Source: Ariolimax columbianus
Lineage: Eukaryota; Mollusca; Gastropoda; Stylommatophora; Arionidae
Length of the DNA: 64,000 nucleotides
NCBI GenBank assembly: GCA_036924085.1
Contig: JAVGWX010000011.1
Coordinates: forward strand, 34,656,386-34,720,385
Direction of reading: 5' to 3'
How positions within the stretch are numbered: the stretch's first letter is position 1; the number at the start of each line of letters is the position of its first letter. The notes under the pieces are model-generated. The model saw nothing but the letters and a program-made list of their open reading frames with translations, was not told where the DNA came from and ran no database searches. The position numbers and the translations under genes are program-made. Positions 21,961 to 33,789 of the stretch are shown here, piece by piece.

Positions 21961-22985
21961 TCACTGTTGGAACAAGGTGTCGTTCCGGTTACATCAGAAT
22001 TCTTGCCAACAGCTATACGAACTTCACTACAACGTTCCTTCCAACGTTCAATTTTAGAACCATTTCAGATCCGCCAGAGGGATCCTATCTCAGTGAACCT
22101 CTTCACCGCATGTTTGGAATCAGTAATCTGCCGACACAGCTGGGACACCTTTGGCATCCATATGGACGGCAGATTTGCCAACGGCAAAGTGCTCATCACA
22201 GAGTCAGTAGCAGAAGCCAACCAAGTAATGCAGCTACTCGATAGTGACCGCAGGGCAGCGGGATTGGAGATGGATGCCCCGAAGACCAAAGTGTTGCTCA
22301 ATCGTTTCGCCAATTGTGATCAAGTCTTCCCTTGGCGGGGTGCTATCAGAGGATGTCAACGAGTACACATATCTTGGGCTCACTTTCAATATGAAGAATA
22401 ACCTAGAACCGGAACTGACAAGACGTCGCCGCGCGGGTTGAAAACCTTCTTGTCCATTAACACGGTTCTGGACGGTTGCCATGATCAGAACCTACGATCC
22501 TCCCTCTTCAATTCCACTGTGCTCCCTGCGATGTGCTACGGTGCTGAGGCGTGGACATTAACAAAATCACTGGAAGGCAAATTGAGAGTCAGGCCTCCCT
22601 TGCTTGGTTGGAATCACTCTTCGAAACCAACGTATGCAAATTTTCCACAATTCTGACATTCGACGATTGTCCCTGGAAAATGATGCGGTAGTCTATGCAG
22701 TCGGCGAAACGATGGTAGATGGAGCACGGCTACCCCCAGATAAAACGAGACCGCCGGAAATGCGTTGGTCAGACTCCCTTGCTGTACACAACAACCTCCG
22801 AGATGTTGGTCAGACTCCCTTCTTGTACACAACAACATCCGACACGCCTCTGGAGGAGGGCTTACCACACACTGGACTTCCGTGACCCAACACAACGGAC
22901 AGCCGGAGACGAAGTTGGGACTCACAGCTTCGCTGAGGAACGGGTCATCAAGATCAAGAAGATCAAGTTGTTTAACCTGTGTTCA
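21960..22985 (+). pseudogene. RTE-like LINE RT palm-to-C-terminus
   Basis: Includes RQRDPISVNLFTACLESVIC (QGDxxSPxLF region), the damaged catalytic area FANGKVLITESVAEANQVMQ (FADD lost), GLEMDAPKTKVLLNRF, NNLEPELTRRRRAG, NSTVLPAMCYGAEAWTLTKS and RNQRMQIFHNSDIRRLS. A 40-bp unit is doubled at 22768-22848. Same family as 33060-33600. Frameshifts at 22400, 22440 and 22600. Confidence 0.82.
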
Positions 22986-22989
22986 ACGG

Positions 22990-23718
22990 GAATTAACAAA
23001 GGGAACATATTCCAATAATTTCCGTGCAGAAGCAGAGGCACTGAAAGCCGCAGCTGAGCTTTTATTCCAAGATAAAGATATCCACCAAGAAAACATAGTA
23101 TTCCTGATTGATGCCGTGTCAGTATTAGCAGCGCTAAAACAAAATAAAGATGAAGATCTCGAGCAATGTATGTTCTCCCTGACACAGATCTCAGCAGAAC
23201 ACCCAAGGTTGGTCATACAGTGGATCCTATCCCACTGCAATATTGAAAGCAATGAAGCGGCAGGCAAACTAGCAAAGTGTGGAGGACCATCCCCACAAAC
23301 AGACCTGAGTATCACATATAATGAGGCCAAGACCATAATTAAAGCCAACTTCAGGGTAAAATGGGCTGATCAACACCCCGACTTCCGAAAAGAAGACAGC
23401 TACTATAACTGAACTAGAGAAGAGCAAGTCATCATCTTCAGACTGAGAACTGGGCATAACAGACTCAAGGGTCATCTTTACAACAAAATGAGGATTGGGA
23501 CAGATGACAGGTACCATGTGGGGAGCATACCATGACCGTGGAACACATCCTACAAAGCTGCACGCTCACGCAGAAAAAAGAGAGAACAATACTGGCCTCG
23601 TGAGACAGATATGAGACAAAAGCTGTATGGAGATGAAACAGCCTTACAAACAACGGTGTCCTTTGTAAGAGAAACCGGAACCTTGATCTGATAATGAACG
23701 AAGAAGAAGAAGAAGAAG
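22990..23718 (+). mobile_element. LINE-B 3' fragment (RNase H to tail)
   Basis: RNase H part: NNFRAEAEALKAAAELLF, VFLIDAVSVLAALKQNKDED and VIQWILSHCNIESNEAAGKL. Then, after a stop at 23411, TREEQVIIFRLRTGHNRLKG and the KLYGDETALQTT terminus. A GAACGAAGAAGAAGAAG tail follows at 23697-23720. Loss of one Cys in the zinc knuckle region by deletion near 23512. 5'-truncated before the RNase H first Asp. Confidence 0.87.
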
Positions 23719-23721
23719 AAG

Positions 23722-23888
23722 ACTCCCTTGTTATACACAGCAACATCCGAGACGTCTCTGGAGGCGTGTTTACCACGCACTGGATTTCCGTGACCCAAGA
23801 CAGGGTCCGCCGGAGACGAAGTTGAGACTCGCAGCTTCGCTGAGGAACGAGTCTTCAAGATCAAGAAGATCAAGTTGTTTAACCTCAA
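23722..23888. repeat. Direct repeat of the flank of LINE-B
   Basis: Repeats 22785-22983: ACTCCCTTG-TATACACA, CGGAGACGAAGTTG, CGCAGCTTCGCTGAGGAACG and AGATCAAGAAGATCAAGTTG. The two copies bracket the LINE-B fragment. Confidence 0.85.
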
Positions 23889-24334
23889 TGTTCGCTTTTC
23901 CTCTGCACCAGTCTCTGCATTCTCTTCTCTGTGTGAAGATGAACTGGTGGTAGTGTGTCATTTTATCTTCAGTGTGAATTCAGTCTTCGCCTTTGTCTAT
24001 GGTCTACACTGTAGTCACTTCATCAATCGTTTACTCTGTCTTTGTCATCCATGACATCCCTCTCCTGATTCTGTTACCATTTATATCTGCAGTGTTCATG
24101 TGTAGTGGGTGTCTCTTGTCTACGGCTGCTTGCGTGTGGGCATTGGCCTGGATCAGTGCGTATCTATATTTTACAGACAGAAGCTTCGGCATGAATCTAA
24201 TCTTCACGACGTGAGCATCCTTAGTGCACTCACCAGTCGCATTCCTTAATTCGTGATGCGTTCCAACCTTTCACACTGTGACCTTGACAAAGCTATCTCG
24301 ACTATCCAGATGGCTTCATCCAGTATCCAAATAG

Positions 24335-24722
24335 CTTCATCTGGGAACAAGATGCTGAGCAGCGCATGAGCTGCAGTGGTCAACGACCCATAGCTGACTG
24401 CTAGCGTCAGGGCCAGCGAACCATAGCTGCCAAGACCCTTCTACACCTCCACGCGGTGATCCTTGATAACAGGCTGCAGCAGGGCAGACTGGCTAAGGAG
24501 AAGGGATCAAAAAGGGAATGCTAAACCGGCACTAAAAAAATGCTTGCTGAAGTCGGATGTGTTGGACCGAAATGTGCAAATATCGCAGCCAAGCTGTCAA
24601 CTACGACACAACGCATTCTGTTCTCTGTACTACATTCTGCTACTTGCAGGGTTTAGTAGTGGGAGATTGAGAACGAAGAAGAAGAAGAAGAAGAAGAAGA
24701 AGAAGAAGAAGAAGAAGAAATA
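24335..24722 (+). mobile_element. Family D retroposon copy 2, GAA-tailed
   Basis: From GAACAAGATGCTGAGCAGCG to a (GAA) tail of about 16 units at 24673-24719. Internally collinear with copy 1, including CTGACTGCTAGCGTCAGGGC and GGATGTGTTGGACCGAAATG. Confidence 0.82.
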
Positions 24723-24824
24723 GCTTTATCTAATACGCAGTGTGAATATTTTCTCTCATGGAAAGTTTTCCTGCATTAACCAGTGCCGGATTAAGCTTTT
24801 GTAAGCGCTTGTACTACTATTAAT

Positions 24825-24872
24825 ACTACAACTACTACTACTACTAATAATAATAATAATAATAATAATGAT
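24825..24872. repeat. (ACT)n/(AAT)n microsatellite
   Basis: A run of ACTACTACT passing into AATAATAAT. It sits at the 3' end of the neighbouring minus-strand LINE remnant. Confidence 0.85.
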
Positions 24873-24877
24873 AAAAG

Positions 24878-25510
24878 TTGTCCATCCCAAGCGAAGATAC
24901 AAACATCAGAATGTGTCTGCCAAATGTGTTCTCTCATAACTGCAAAGACCACTCCTGGAACGACACACCCTGTCCACATTCAGGGCACACATGTAGGGGA
25001 GCCGGCTGTGGAATCGTTTTGAGTATTGTTTTTTCAGGAAGCACGCTTTCGCTGAACCTCCGCGATGGCTATACTCACTGCGATTTGAGCCCCTTCGGTG
25101 ATATACTAGCGCGTCGTGTGATGCAGTCTTGTGCAAACATCTCCCCAAAATTGAAGCTTTTCAGAGACACTTTCAAGGAGTCTCTGTATCGTTTCTTCTC
25201 TCCCCCACCCCCCTTGATGAGCGTCTGTTTGTTGTGAACTCACTGTATAACAGATGCTTAGAGAGGTGTTCAACTGGCATGCGAACAACATGTTCCGACT
25301 ATCTTAGCTGAGTCAATATCAGAAGTGTATAGATTTTCAACATGATATAGTATTGCTAAGAATTTCAGAGTTTGGCACTGTGTCCTGCTACCTGATCCTG
25401 GACAACTTAGACAGCTCAAGTGAAAACAACTGAGGTGTCTGGCATGTCTGCTATACACTGTCCATGTCTCACAGGCACGCAACAGAGTTGATAACACCAC
25501 ACGTTTATCT
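24878..25510 (-). pseudogene. LINE RT C-terminus with terminal C2H2 finger
   Basis: Reads VLSTLLRACETWTVYSRHAR, FHLSCLSCPGSGSRTQ, then after deletions HRRGSNRSEYSHRGGSAKAC and a finger-like CALNVDRVCRSRSGLCSYER, matching CPECGRVCRSRIAIYSHH in the plus-strand copy at 48360-49080. Same family as that copy. A terminal C2H2 finger after the RT is typical of one endonuclease-RT LINE subgroup. Confidence 0.78.
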
Positions 25511-25719
25511 TGTAGGCCTCTGGACTACAGTTTTTGTGAATCCTCATCTAATATATTCAACACGAACAAGAAATAAAAATGCAGAAAATAGATATATATA
25601 TTTTGCGTTAAAGGTCCTTGGCTGTAGTCTCCAAAAAAGCACATGCCCTAATCCGGCCAATAGGTACTGTTAAGACTTACCATAATATTTAGAAAACAAA
25701 AAGAAAGCGGAACTTATTT

Positions 25720-26350
25720 CGTCACTCCTCTTCTACCCAGAAGTGTAACGGTTTGCAAGAGACATAGTCAGGTTGTTCTGTCCGCCGTCCTTCTCTTGGT
25801 CTGATTACATTCAAGTCATCGGTCTCTCTGGGACTATCGTATGTTGTACTCCCAGCATACTTTAGACGTCCTGTTGGTCTAAATTGCTGAAGCATTCGGT
25901 CCTCTCTCATTCTAAAGACATGACCAAATCACCGCAGTTAAGTCTGCTCCACTCGATCGTTACGTGTTGTCTGGTTACGGATCTTGTCCCTTCTTGTCCC
26001 TTGGACCACCTTTCTCAAGTACCTTATTTCTGAGGATTGTAGCTGGCTCCTTTTGATGGTAGTCATTGCTCATGGCCCACATCCTTATGTTAGGACAGGC
26101 AAATATGTGGTCATATATACATCCATCTTTTGTTTTTTTCTCTCTAATTTCATTTCTGCTGAGAAATCCTCTGTTTATTGCACAGTAAAGTCTACCAGTT
26201 GCTTTCTATCTTGCGACTAACTCGTTGTTGATGCTTCCCATATGGTCTTTTACCGCTCCAAGAAATGTGAATTGATTGACCTGTTCTAGTATTTGTTTTT
26301 CCCTTGGTTATCTGATGCTACTTCTCTGTCGCGATCACCATAGTTTTTGT
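25720..26350 (-). pseudogene. LINE RT C-terminal remnant
   Basis: Frames give TYLPVLTYGCGP, SEIRYLRKVVQGTRRDKIRN, then FGHVFRMREDRMLQQFRPTG. It matches the thumb-to-terminus order of other RT remnants but is a distinct family here. Confidence 0.7.
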
Positions 26351-26394
26351 TTTTAAAATGCTGATTGACATTCCTCTCCTCCCAACTCTTCTTT

Positions 26395-27330
26395 CCAGAC
26401 TTTCTTTTTCTTTTCTTCGCTTATATTCAGATCGAGGTGGCAGTTTCTCGTACACATGACACCTTTATTTGTAAGCTGTTTAATCTCCACACATATTTTG
26501 GTATCATATCTGTCTCGTGAAGATAGCATTGTTCTCAATCTTCCTGCGTGAGCATGCAGCTTTGTGGGATGTGTTCGACGGTCATCGAATGCTTCTTACG
26601 TGTCATCTGTTCCAATCTTCATTTGTATCGACGATTCTTGAGTCGATTATGCCAAGTTTTCAGTCTTAAGATGATGACTTACTCTTCTCTAGTTAAATTA
26701 TAGTAGCTGTCTTCTTTTTGGAAGTCGGGGTATTGATCAATCCATTTTTCTCCGAGGTTGGCTTTAGCTATGGTCTTGGCCTCATTATACGTGATGGTCA
26801 GGTCTGTTTGTGGGGATGCCTCTCTACACATTTTTAGTATGTTTGCAGCTTCATTGCCTCCAAATTTTCAGTGGGATTCACTGAATGATCAACCTTTTGT
26901 GTACTGATGAGAGCTGTGCCAGGGAGTATATACATTGCTCGAGATCTTCATCTTTTTTGTTGTTTTAGCGCTGAAAATACTGACAAGGCATCGGTCAGTA
27001 ATACTATGTCTTTTTGGTGGACATTTTCATCTTGGATTCCGAAAAGAACCCTTCAAGTAAATTGTAAACTACTTTTCAATAAGCCAATCCTTTCACCACT
27101 TAAACACCACTGATAATAAAACAGATCTCCGGTTGTTTTCAATCAACATATAACATATCTAGCCACAAAGTCCTTTCCATGTCTATTCCAACCACTAGAG
27201 TGTTCTTCTTTTTCTGAAAGTCATCCTCGATCTCTTGTGCAATATAGACCACTTGATCTTTTGTTAGTCCGTATTGCCGAAATCCGTTTTGCTGTACCGT
27301 TATTAATTGTTTTCAGAGAAACGGTCTTAT
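26395..27330 (-). mobile_element. LINE-B copy, internally deleted
   Basis: An RT piece at 27330-27160 (FRQYGLTKDQVV and VGIDMEKAF-like) is followed by an RNase H piece at 27030-26530 (VLLTDALSVFSALK), many stops, and the GATCTGAATATAAGCGAAGA terminus at about 26420. The catalytic FADD region is missing between the pieces. Confidence 0.72.
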
Positions 27331-27334
27331 AGAA

Positions 27335-28430
27335 AAAAGTATTCTCACCCAACCAGTATTGGTGCTGATGTCCAACTACGACATCATGTGATATCATTAT
27401 CAAAGATGGCGGCTAAGGTAAAGGAAAGGAATGTCACCGGATAGTCCTCTCTGAATATAGATTCAAAATACCAGACTACTGTTTCTGAAGAGGAGAATAA
27501 AAAACCCGCGCTTTAATTTCGTGACCAACAGGTAAGAAAATATTTTGATTGCTGTATAAATTGTGACTTGATAATTGGTTTCTATTGTAATATATAATTT
27601 TATACAATTTAATCTAATTTGTGACTGACTGAGCCAAAGCAAAAGCAAACCATGCCAAACGTTTGTACACAACATGAGACGAGTACGTAACGCAGGTCTG
27701 TCTATACAATAACATTTGATTAGCATATGATAACGGATAAAGTTGTTGTTGGTGAATCATTGAATGAAATGAATGTGACCAGAGATGATATGAATTGATA
27801 TGTTATATGCAAATCATTGTAAATTGTTTTGATTATGACTAAGAAGTGAGATTACTATTAATTATAATAGTATTAGTATTAACTTATTAAGAATACTAAG
27901 ATTAAAAAAGTAAGATTAAAGAGAGAGGGAAACAGCAAGTCTTTTTTTTTGTTGGGGGGGGGGGGGGTATAGTGAGTTTAGTGTTAGATTTATTTAATTA
28001 AACATACATTTTATGAATTGAATGGATGTGTAACTGAACTCACTCACACTGTTATTGTAATGTGTATAATTAATACAACCTCTCCTCCACCTTCCCATTA
28101 TTATTTCTCTTTTCCATTTTTTAATAAATAATTATTTAGGTTTATTGACAAGACTTTTCTTGAAAGTCACCCTTAATCTTATTCTATAGGTTTAATTATT
28201 AATTTATCATCATTATGGTATGTAGAAGTCTTTTTTTCTTTTTCTTGTGGCTTATGTTATTTTGTGAGTGGATTGACTTCAATTAAGATTAACCTATGAT
28301 AATGGAGACAATTGTCAATTGTGTTTATTGAGACATGATAATGATGTTGTTTGATAAGCGAGTAAGATCATACATATGGACGAAATATAGACTTATAATA
28401 AGTGAACTTTTCAATGACAACACAAGTAAC
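27335..28430. other. AT-rich interval without recognised genes
   Basis: Holds a (G)n run at 27953-27967 and a site CAAAGATGGCGGCTAAGGTA at 27401-27420 that looks like a YY1-type ATG/donor motif. No coding homology recognised. Confidence 0.5.
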
Positions 28431-28439
28431 AAACCATCA

Positions 28440-29880
28440 ACACTTAAAGTAACGGCCCCAGTATAATTGATAATCAGATCGGAAGTAAAGAAAGCAATAC
28501 AAAATTTGAGAAAGGGGAAAAGCAACAGGAATGGCAACAAATATAGAAATGACAGAGCTTCTAGAGGAATTCAGTGAGAATAAAATCAGTGCACTGGTAT
28601 GTGTACTGAAATCACAACTACAATGCTGGGTCTAGACCACGCAACCTTTTTTCATAAATCATAACAAAACAGCCCTCCTGTAAATTTCAATCAACGTGGA
28701 AACACAAGACCTAGACCTCCTGATGACCTGCCCAAACCTTCTGCAATAGGGATACAGTGTTGAGGTGGGCTGACAAGGCAATCAACATCGAAAGACTCTT
28801 AACACAGGACCTAGACCTCCTGATGACCTGCCCAAACCTTCTGCAAAAGGGATACAGTGTTCAGGTGGGCTGACAAGGCAATCAACATCGAAAGACTCTT
28901 AACACAAGACCTAGACCTCCTGATGACCTGCCCAAACCTTCTGCAAAAGGGATACAGTGTTCAGGTGGGCTGACAAGGCAATCAACATCGAAAGACTCTT
29001 AACACAAGACCTAGACCTCCTGATGACCTGCCCAAACCTTCTGCAATAGGGATACAGTGTTGAGGTGGGCCGACAAGGCAATCAACATGGAAAGACTCTT
29101 AACACAAGACCTAGACCTCCTGATGACCTGCCCAAACCTTCTGCAATAGGGATACAGTGTTGAGGTGGACCGACAAGGCAATCAACATGGCCTAACATTG
29201 GAAACACGAAGTCTGGCAAAAAATTGAATATTCTGATGTAAAAATAATCTCCCTGATGACCCATACCATAAAGTTACTGCTCAAAAGGACACTGGAGAGA
29301 ATTAGGTAGATTGTAGACAATCTAGCCCCAGGTGAACGATTTTCATGAAACATTTATATGTGCTTTATAGACTACAAAAAAGCCTCTTAACAGAGTCGAG
29401 TGTGAGGAACTAATACATTTTTCAACAGGTAAAAGGAATTGAAATGCTAGGATTCATTACCACTGAAGTGTCAAGAATTAATCTCTGACACAGTTCTCCT
29501 AGCTGAAAGAAGATATGTGTTACAGAAATTGGTGATTCAAGTAAAGAACAAAAGTCCCTTATATGAATTGGATATTTAACACCAAAGTGAACTTAGAATC
29601 TACTCTACATAAACAAATAGATAATCAAACACAAGAACAGATCAAGAATTTCTATCTGGAAAATTTAAAAGCATAGGATGGAAGATCCAAAATGGAAATA
29701 GGGATGACTAAATATGTTTGTTATAAACATGAGTCATACAATCAAATAACTCACAAATTTATAATGAGTGTGATAAGATTTTACGTATACTCACAATTAC
29801 TATATGGCATGAAAAAAAGTACAAAGAACAAACAATTGGAGAATAGAATTGATGACTTTGAAAAATGGATATATATATAT
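28440..29880 (+). pseudogene. Degraded LINE RT with a nested C-terminal array
   Basis: An N-terminal RT piece at 28470-28600 reads IRSEVKKAIQNLRKGK and EEFSENKIS-like. A palm piece lies at 29340-29430 (YMCFIDYKKAS, then a damaged DRV-EEL). A thumb piece at 29690-29880 reads IEIGMTKYVCYKHES and QLLYGMKKST-NKQLENRIDDFE. A 100-bp array at 28701-29200 interrupts between the first two pieces. Low coding preservation throughout. Confidence 0.62.
28701..29200. repeat. 100-bp tandem repeat, 5 units
   Basis: Units start at 28701, 28801, 28901, 29001 and 29101, beginning AACACAAGACCTAGACCTCC. On the plus strand each unit encodes TQDLDLLMTCPNLLQ and, in another frame, WADKAINIERL. These resemble the HLMTCPNLL and TDRAI-xA-xxW terminal motif of LINEs (compare TQDQNHLMICPNLLETCS at 45.2 kb, minus). 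Confidence 0.95.
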
Positions 29881-30039
29881 ATGTTATTGTTATGGCCTTT
29901 TTCGTCTTGACAGACGGTCAGTAAGCTAGTCTGTTGTAGAGATGGCGGTGGCAACATCTGTCCTAGAGGGACATAGACTTTCGTGGCTGGTTTTGTCGAT
30001 TCTGCCGATTCTCAATTGTCAGGGAGGACAGCAGTGTAA

Positions 30040-31150
30040 ACAAAAAAAGTTAGATTGGTGTGGTGTAGTCGCCTTTCTTTTGCATCGCTAGTCTTCCATC
30101 TTTGTCATCAGAACTAGCTCTGATGCCTCGATGCCCGTTCTCAAAGTCGCTCTCCATGTAGCTCTATCCTCTGCAATCTCCTCTCAGGTATTTGGATTGA
30201 TCGTAAAATCGTTCATGGATATATTTTGCAAATGTCCTTGTATCTTAATTTAGGCCTTCCTTGTGATCTGGTAACCGATATGAGTTCACCCAGGAGTAAC
30301 TGCTTCGGAATGCGGATATTTGACATTCGTTTCACGTGACCGAACAATCTGTCTCTTATTGCTCAGAGTCAAGAAGAGGGAGTGTATTTTGGTGCATTTC
30401 AGTATTTCCGAGTTGGTCACCTTGTCCTGCCACTTTATGTTCATTATACTGCGAAGACATCGCATATGAAAACCGTTTAACCCCTTCTCGTGTCTAGAAT
30501 GTGTTCTCCATGTTTCCACTCCTTATAACAGTGTACCAAGCATGCATGCTTGATATATCATGATCTTTGTATTTAGTCTCAGCATTCTGTTGTTCCATGC
30601 CCTTTGTTTCAGCCTACCGAAAGTTGTTGCTGCTTGCCCTATGCGTATATTGATCTCTTCATCGAGTGATAGTGTTGCTGTTACTGTGGAGCCCAAATAT
30701 TTGAACACTTGAACTTGATCGAGGGAATCTTCAGTTAGCGTAATTGATTTTACTGGTGCAGCTTCCAACTTGTTTTAGAACAACCGTTTTTTTCCACGTT
30801 TACAGTGAGTGAAAATATGTTGCAGGCATCAGGCAGATAATTGACTAATTATTGTAGACTGTCCTTGTCGTGCGCCACCAGGGCTGCATCATCAGCAAAC
30901 AATAGCTCTCTGATGAGATTTTTCGTTATTTTGGATTTAGCCCTGAGCCTTGCCAGATTGAACATCTAGCCATCAAACCTACTGTGGACAAATATGTCAC
31001 CAATCTCTTGTTTGAAAGCACATTGCAGCAAGTGCTGCAAAGAAAATTCAGAATAGGGTAGGAGCAAGGACGCAGCTCTGCTTCATCCCACTTTTGACTT
31101 CAAAACTGTTGGATGTATTTCCATCAAACAGAATGGTGGCCGCCATTTTA
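30040..31150 (-). pseudogene. RTE-like LINE RT remnant
   Basis: Starts with AATILFDGNTSNSFEVKSGM then KQSCVLAPTLF (the QGCVLAPTLF RT motif), continues with FKYLGSTVTATLSLDEEINI, RIGQAATTFGRLKQRAWNNR and ETWRTHSRHEKGLNGFHMRC. The FADD segment at about 30890 is damaged. Ends near 30040. Related to 21246-21960. Confidence 0.82.
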
Positions 31151-31159
31151 TATATATAT

Positions 31160-31870
31160 AAATAAAAGAATGAGCACTTCTTATGCAAAGAAAAGAAAGC
31201 AAGTCTGGGAGAAAAAAGGTGTGAAAATAGAATTGATGAATGAAATCCGAATAAGATGATTCTCAAGTGTCCAGATTAGAGTAGAGAAAGTGCAATTCTT
31301 ATTCACTGTACTCTCTCTGACATTGAATATTTGTAGCAAAAGCAGTGATCAACCTGAGGTTATTTCTATCTTAATAGTTTGTCCAGGAAGGGTAGTGGTG
31401 ATGATCACTTATGCTTTTTCTTTTCTTCATATGTTTTTGCACTCTTGCAACAGCTGTTCACCAGTCGTGTGTACTTTTTGAGCTAGTAATAGTAAATATG
31501 AGTAGATTTTTTGGTGAAATGAATTTCACATTTTACAGGTGCTTCTCATTGTTGAGAAACAAAATGGTATATCTCAAATGTGCATATATTTAACATATAT
31601 TTGATATGATTGTATGTAAATTGTATAGAATAAGGATTATTTTCATAAACTGTAACAATCTACATATGAAAATAAATAGTTCATTAGACATTTAATAATA
31701 GACATTTAAGAAAACAAGTTTTTTGAAAATCTCTTATTTGGGTGTAATTTTAGTCTGGGTGACATCCAGGGAGGAAACAATAGGTCCACTGTACACTAGT
31801 ATTTATTTTGTGATGTTGACAGTTACAGTTTACGAATTTGTCCCAAGCTTGCACACTTTGCTTACAATCT
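31160..31870. other. No recognised feature
   Basis: AT-rich, with short ORFs of no recognisable similarity. Confidence 0.5.
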
Positions 31871-31874
31871 TATG

Positions 31875-32095
31875 AGCGTTTGATTGGTATAGTGGTAGAG
31901 CACTTGCAAAGGTTTAGGGCTCAACTCCCACGGCCATCTCGCTTTCAGTCAATCCAGTTGACTGAGGAAAGAAATTGGCCACTTGACCTCATACAAGCTG
32001 TGGCTTAGTATACTGAAGTCTTTAACAACTTCAGCCACAGACAGTAATGCAACTACTATGGGGCAAACCTTGACTTGACTTTACTAATGGTGAGC
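31875..32095 (+). mobile_element. SINE-B copy
   Basis: tRNA-like head TATAGTGGTAGAGCAC (A box) and GGGCTCAACTCCC (B-box-like), followed by the SINE-B body GCTGTGGCTTAGTATACTGA and the end CTATGGGGCAAACCTTGACT. Confidence 0.72.
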
Positions 32096-32312
32096 ATATG
32101 TTTTATTTGCGCCCATATTAATGGTAACACTTACATTGGTGTCTCTTGACTTTTGTGGGCCCATGTTGAATTAAGCGATTAAATGAAAAAGGGGGTCATC
32201 AAAAGAGTGACTAAAATACATCATCTCAAAATGTATAAATGAAGGATGAAAAAGACAGTCTAAGAAAGCTGATATTGTTTATATAAATGAAATAAATTCT
32301 TTCGAGGTAATC

Positions 32313-32901
32313 TTCTTCTTCTTCGTACGCTGTCAGACGTCAACCTGTATTTTTTTCGAAAAAAGCAGCGGTCATCCTGAGGCTGTCGACACTGCCATAG
32401 AGCTTGTCTAGTGTTGGCACTGGTGATGGCCACATCTGCTTTCTCTGGTCCTCGTATGTCGGGCAGTTTTGCAGCAAATGTTCAGCGGTCATTTTCCCTG
32501 TACCACACGGCATTCGTAAGTGCCACCTATCTTCAATTTGCTGAATAGGTGGTACCTCAGTCTATTGTGGCCTGTGCGAAGTCTGAAGACCACGACCTGC
32601 TCTCTTCTGTTCAACTGGTAATAGGCATCGTTTTTTGTGTAGCCAGTATGTTCTGTTTCCCATTTGGTCATGTATCTAGCTCTAATGAGCCTTTTTGACT
32701 CTTCGTATGTCACACTAGGATATGGTTGTGGTAGCCTTGCACCTTCTTTTGCCAGTCTGTCTGCCTCTTCGTTGCCTTGGATGTTACAGTGGGATGGAAC
32801 CCACTGTACCACTACTCTTTTTGATGCGGACTGCTGGCATAGTTGACAGAGTACTGCTCTTAAATCATTAAGTTCAGTATTTTTCTGGCTTTTTAGTGCT
32901 C
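32313..32901 (-). mobile_element. LINE-A, 5'-truncated, with target duplication
   Basis: 589 bp, 3' tail GAAGAAGAAG at the low end, 5' truncation inside RNase H. The perfect 12-bp duplication TTCGAGGTAATC lies at 32301-32312 and 32902-32913. The encoded part runs from KSQKNTELN through VVQWVPSHCNIQGNEEADRL to the zinc knuckle. A 1-base loss near 32512 shifts frame inside the knuckle, and the remaining frame is open. Confidence 0.93.
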
Positions 32902-33059
32902 TTCGAGGTAATCAATAGAGTTCAACCTATCCTCAATATGGTGCATCCGGTTGAACAAGTTGGCATTCAGCATTCCAATAGCACATTGGACCATATTTCA
33001 ACCAAAATTTGTTGATTATTATGGCGGCCTGGGAATGCCAGACTCCGTTCATTTTCACC

Positions 33060-33600
33060 TTCATCACTATACAAAGAAGTGTTTGATTTTATAGAACAAT
33101 TTGTATGGCATGCTCTAATGGTACAAAGTGTCAATCCCACCTACATAAACATTCTTGCCAACACAAATTGTGCTACCACCTTCCATCCATTCCAGCGCCC
33201 GGTTGTGGTTCCAGCACAAGAAAGGAGTTTGCCAGAGGGAGATCCTGTCTCACAAAACTTCTTCTCCGTGTGCTTGAAATCGGTCATCAGTTGTAGCGAC
33301 TGGGGGGATTTTGAAATGTGTGGAACACAAGCACCTCAACCATCTTTGATTTGTTTACGACATAGTATGTGTCACAGAGTCATCCGTAGAAACCAACCGC
33401 ATGTTAGAGATACTCGACAAAGAGAGTAGGGCTAGAAATGAATATCTCCATGACCAAAGTCATGTTTCATCCATTGTGACCCAGTCATCCCTGATGGGAG
33501 AAAAAACTTAAGACATAGAAGAATACTGCTGTCTTGGACACTTCAACATGCAGAATAAATTTAGAACCAGAACTAACAAGGTGTTACTATGGGCTGTCCA
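33060..33600 (+). pseudogene. RTE-like LINE RT remnant
   Basis: Pieces include RVGLEMNISMTKVMFHP and NLEPELTR, shared with the copy at 21960-22985. More decayed; the catalytic motif is not legible. Confidence 0.65.
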
Positions 33601-33789
33601 GACAGTCCTAGGGGGTTGCCTGGATCAGATCCTCCTGTTCTCTACTCCTCCACCCAACTCACAATGCCCACATTTGTTCATTTTGTTTACATACTTCTCC
33701 TGTGGACATCTTTAGTGTATATCCACTGTTTGGAAATCTTGAAATTCATTTGTTTGAAGTACAGTTTCAACATCATAGGTTTTTACATG

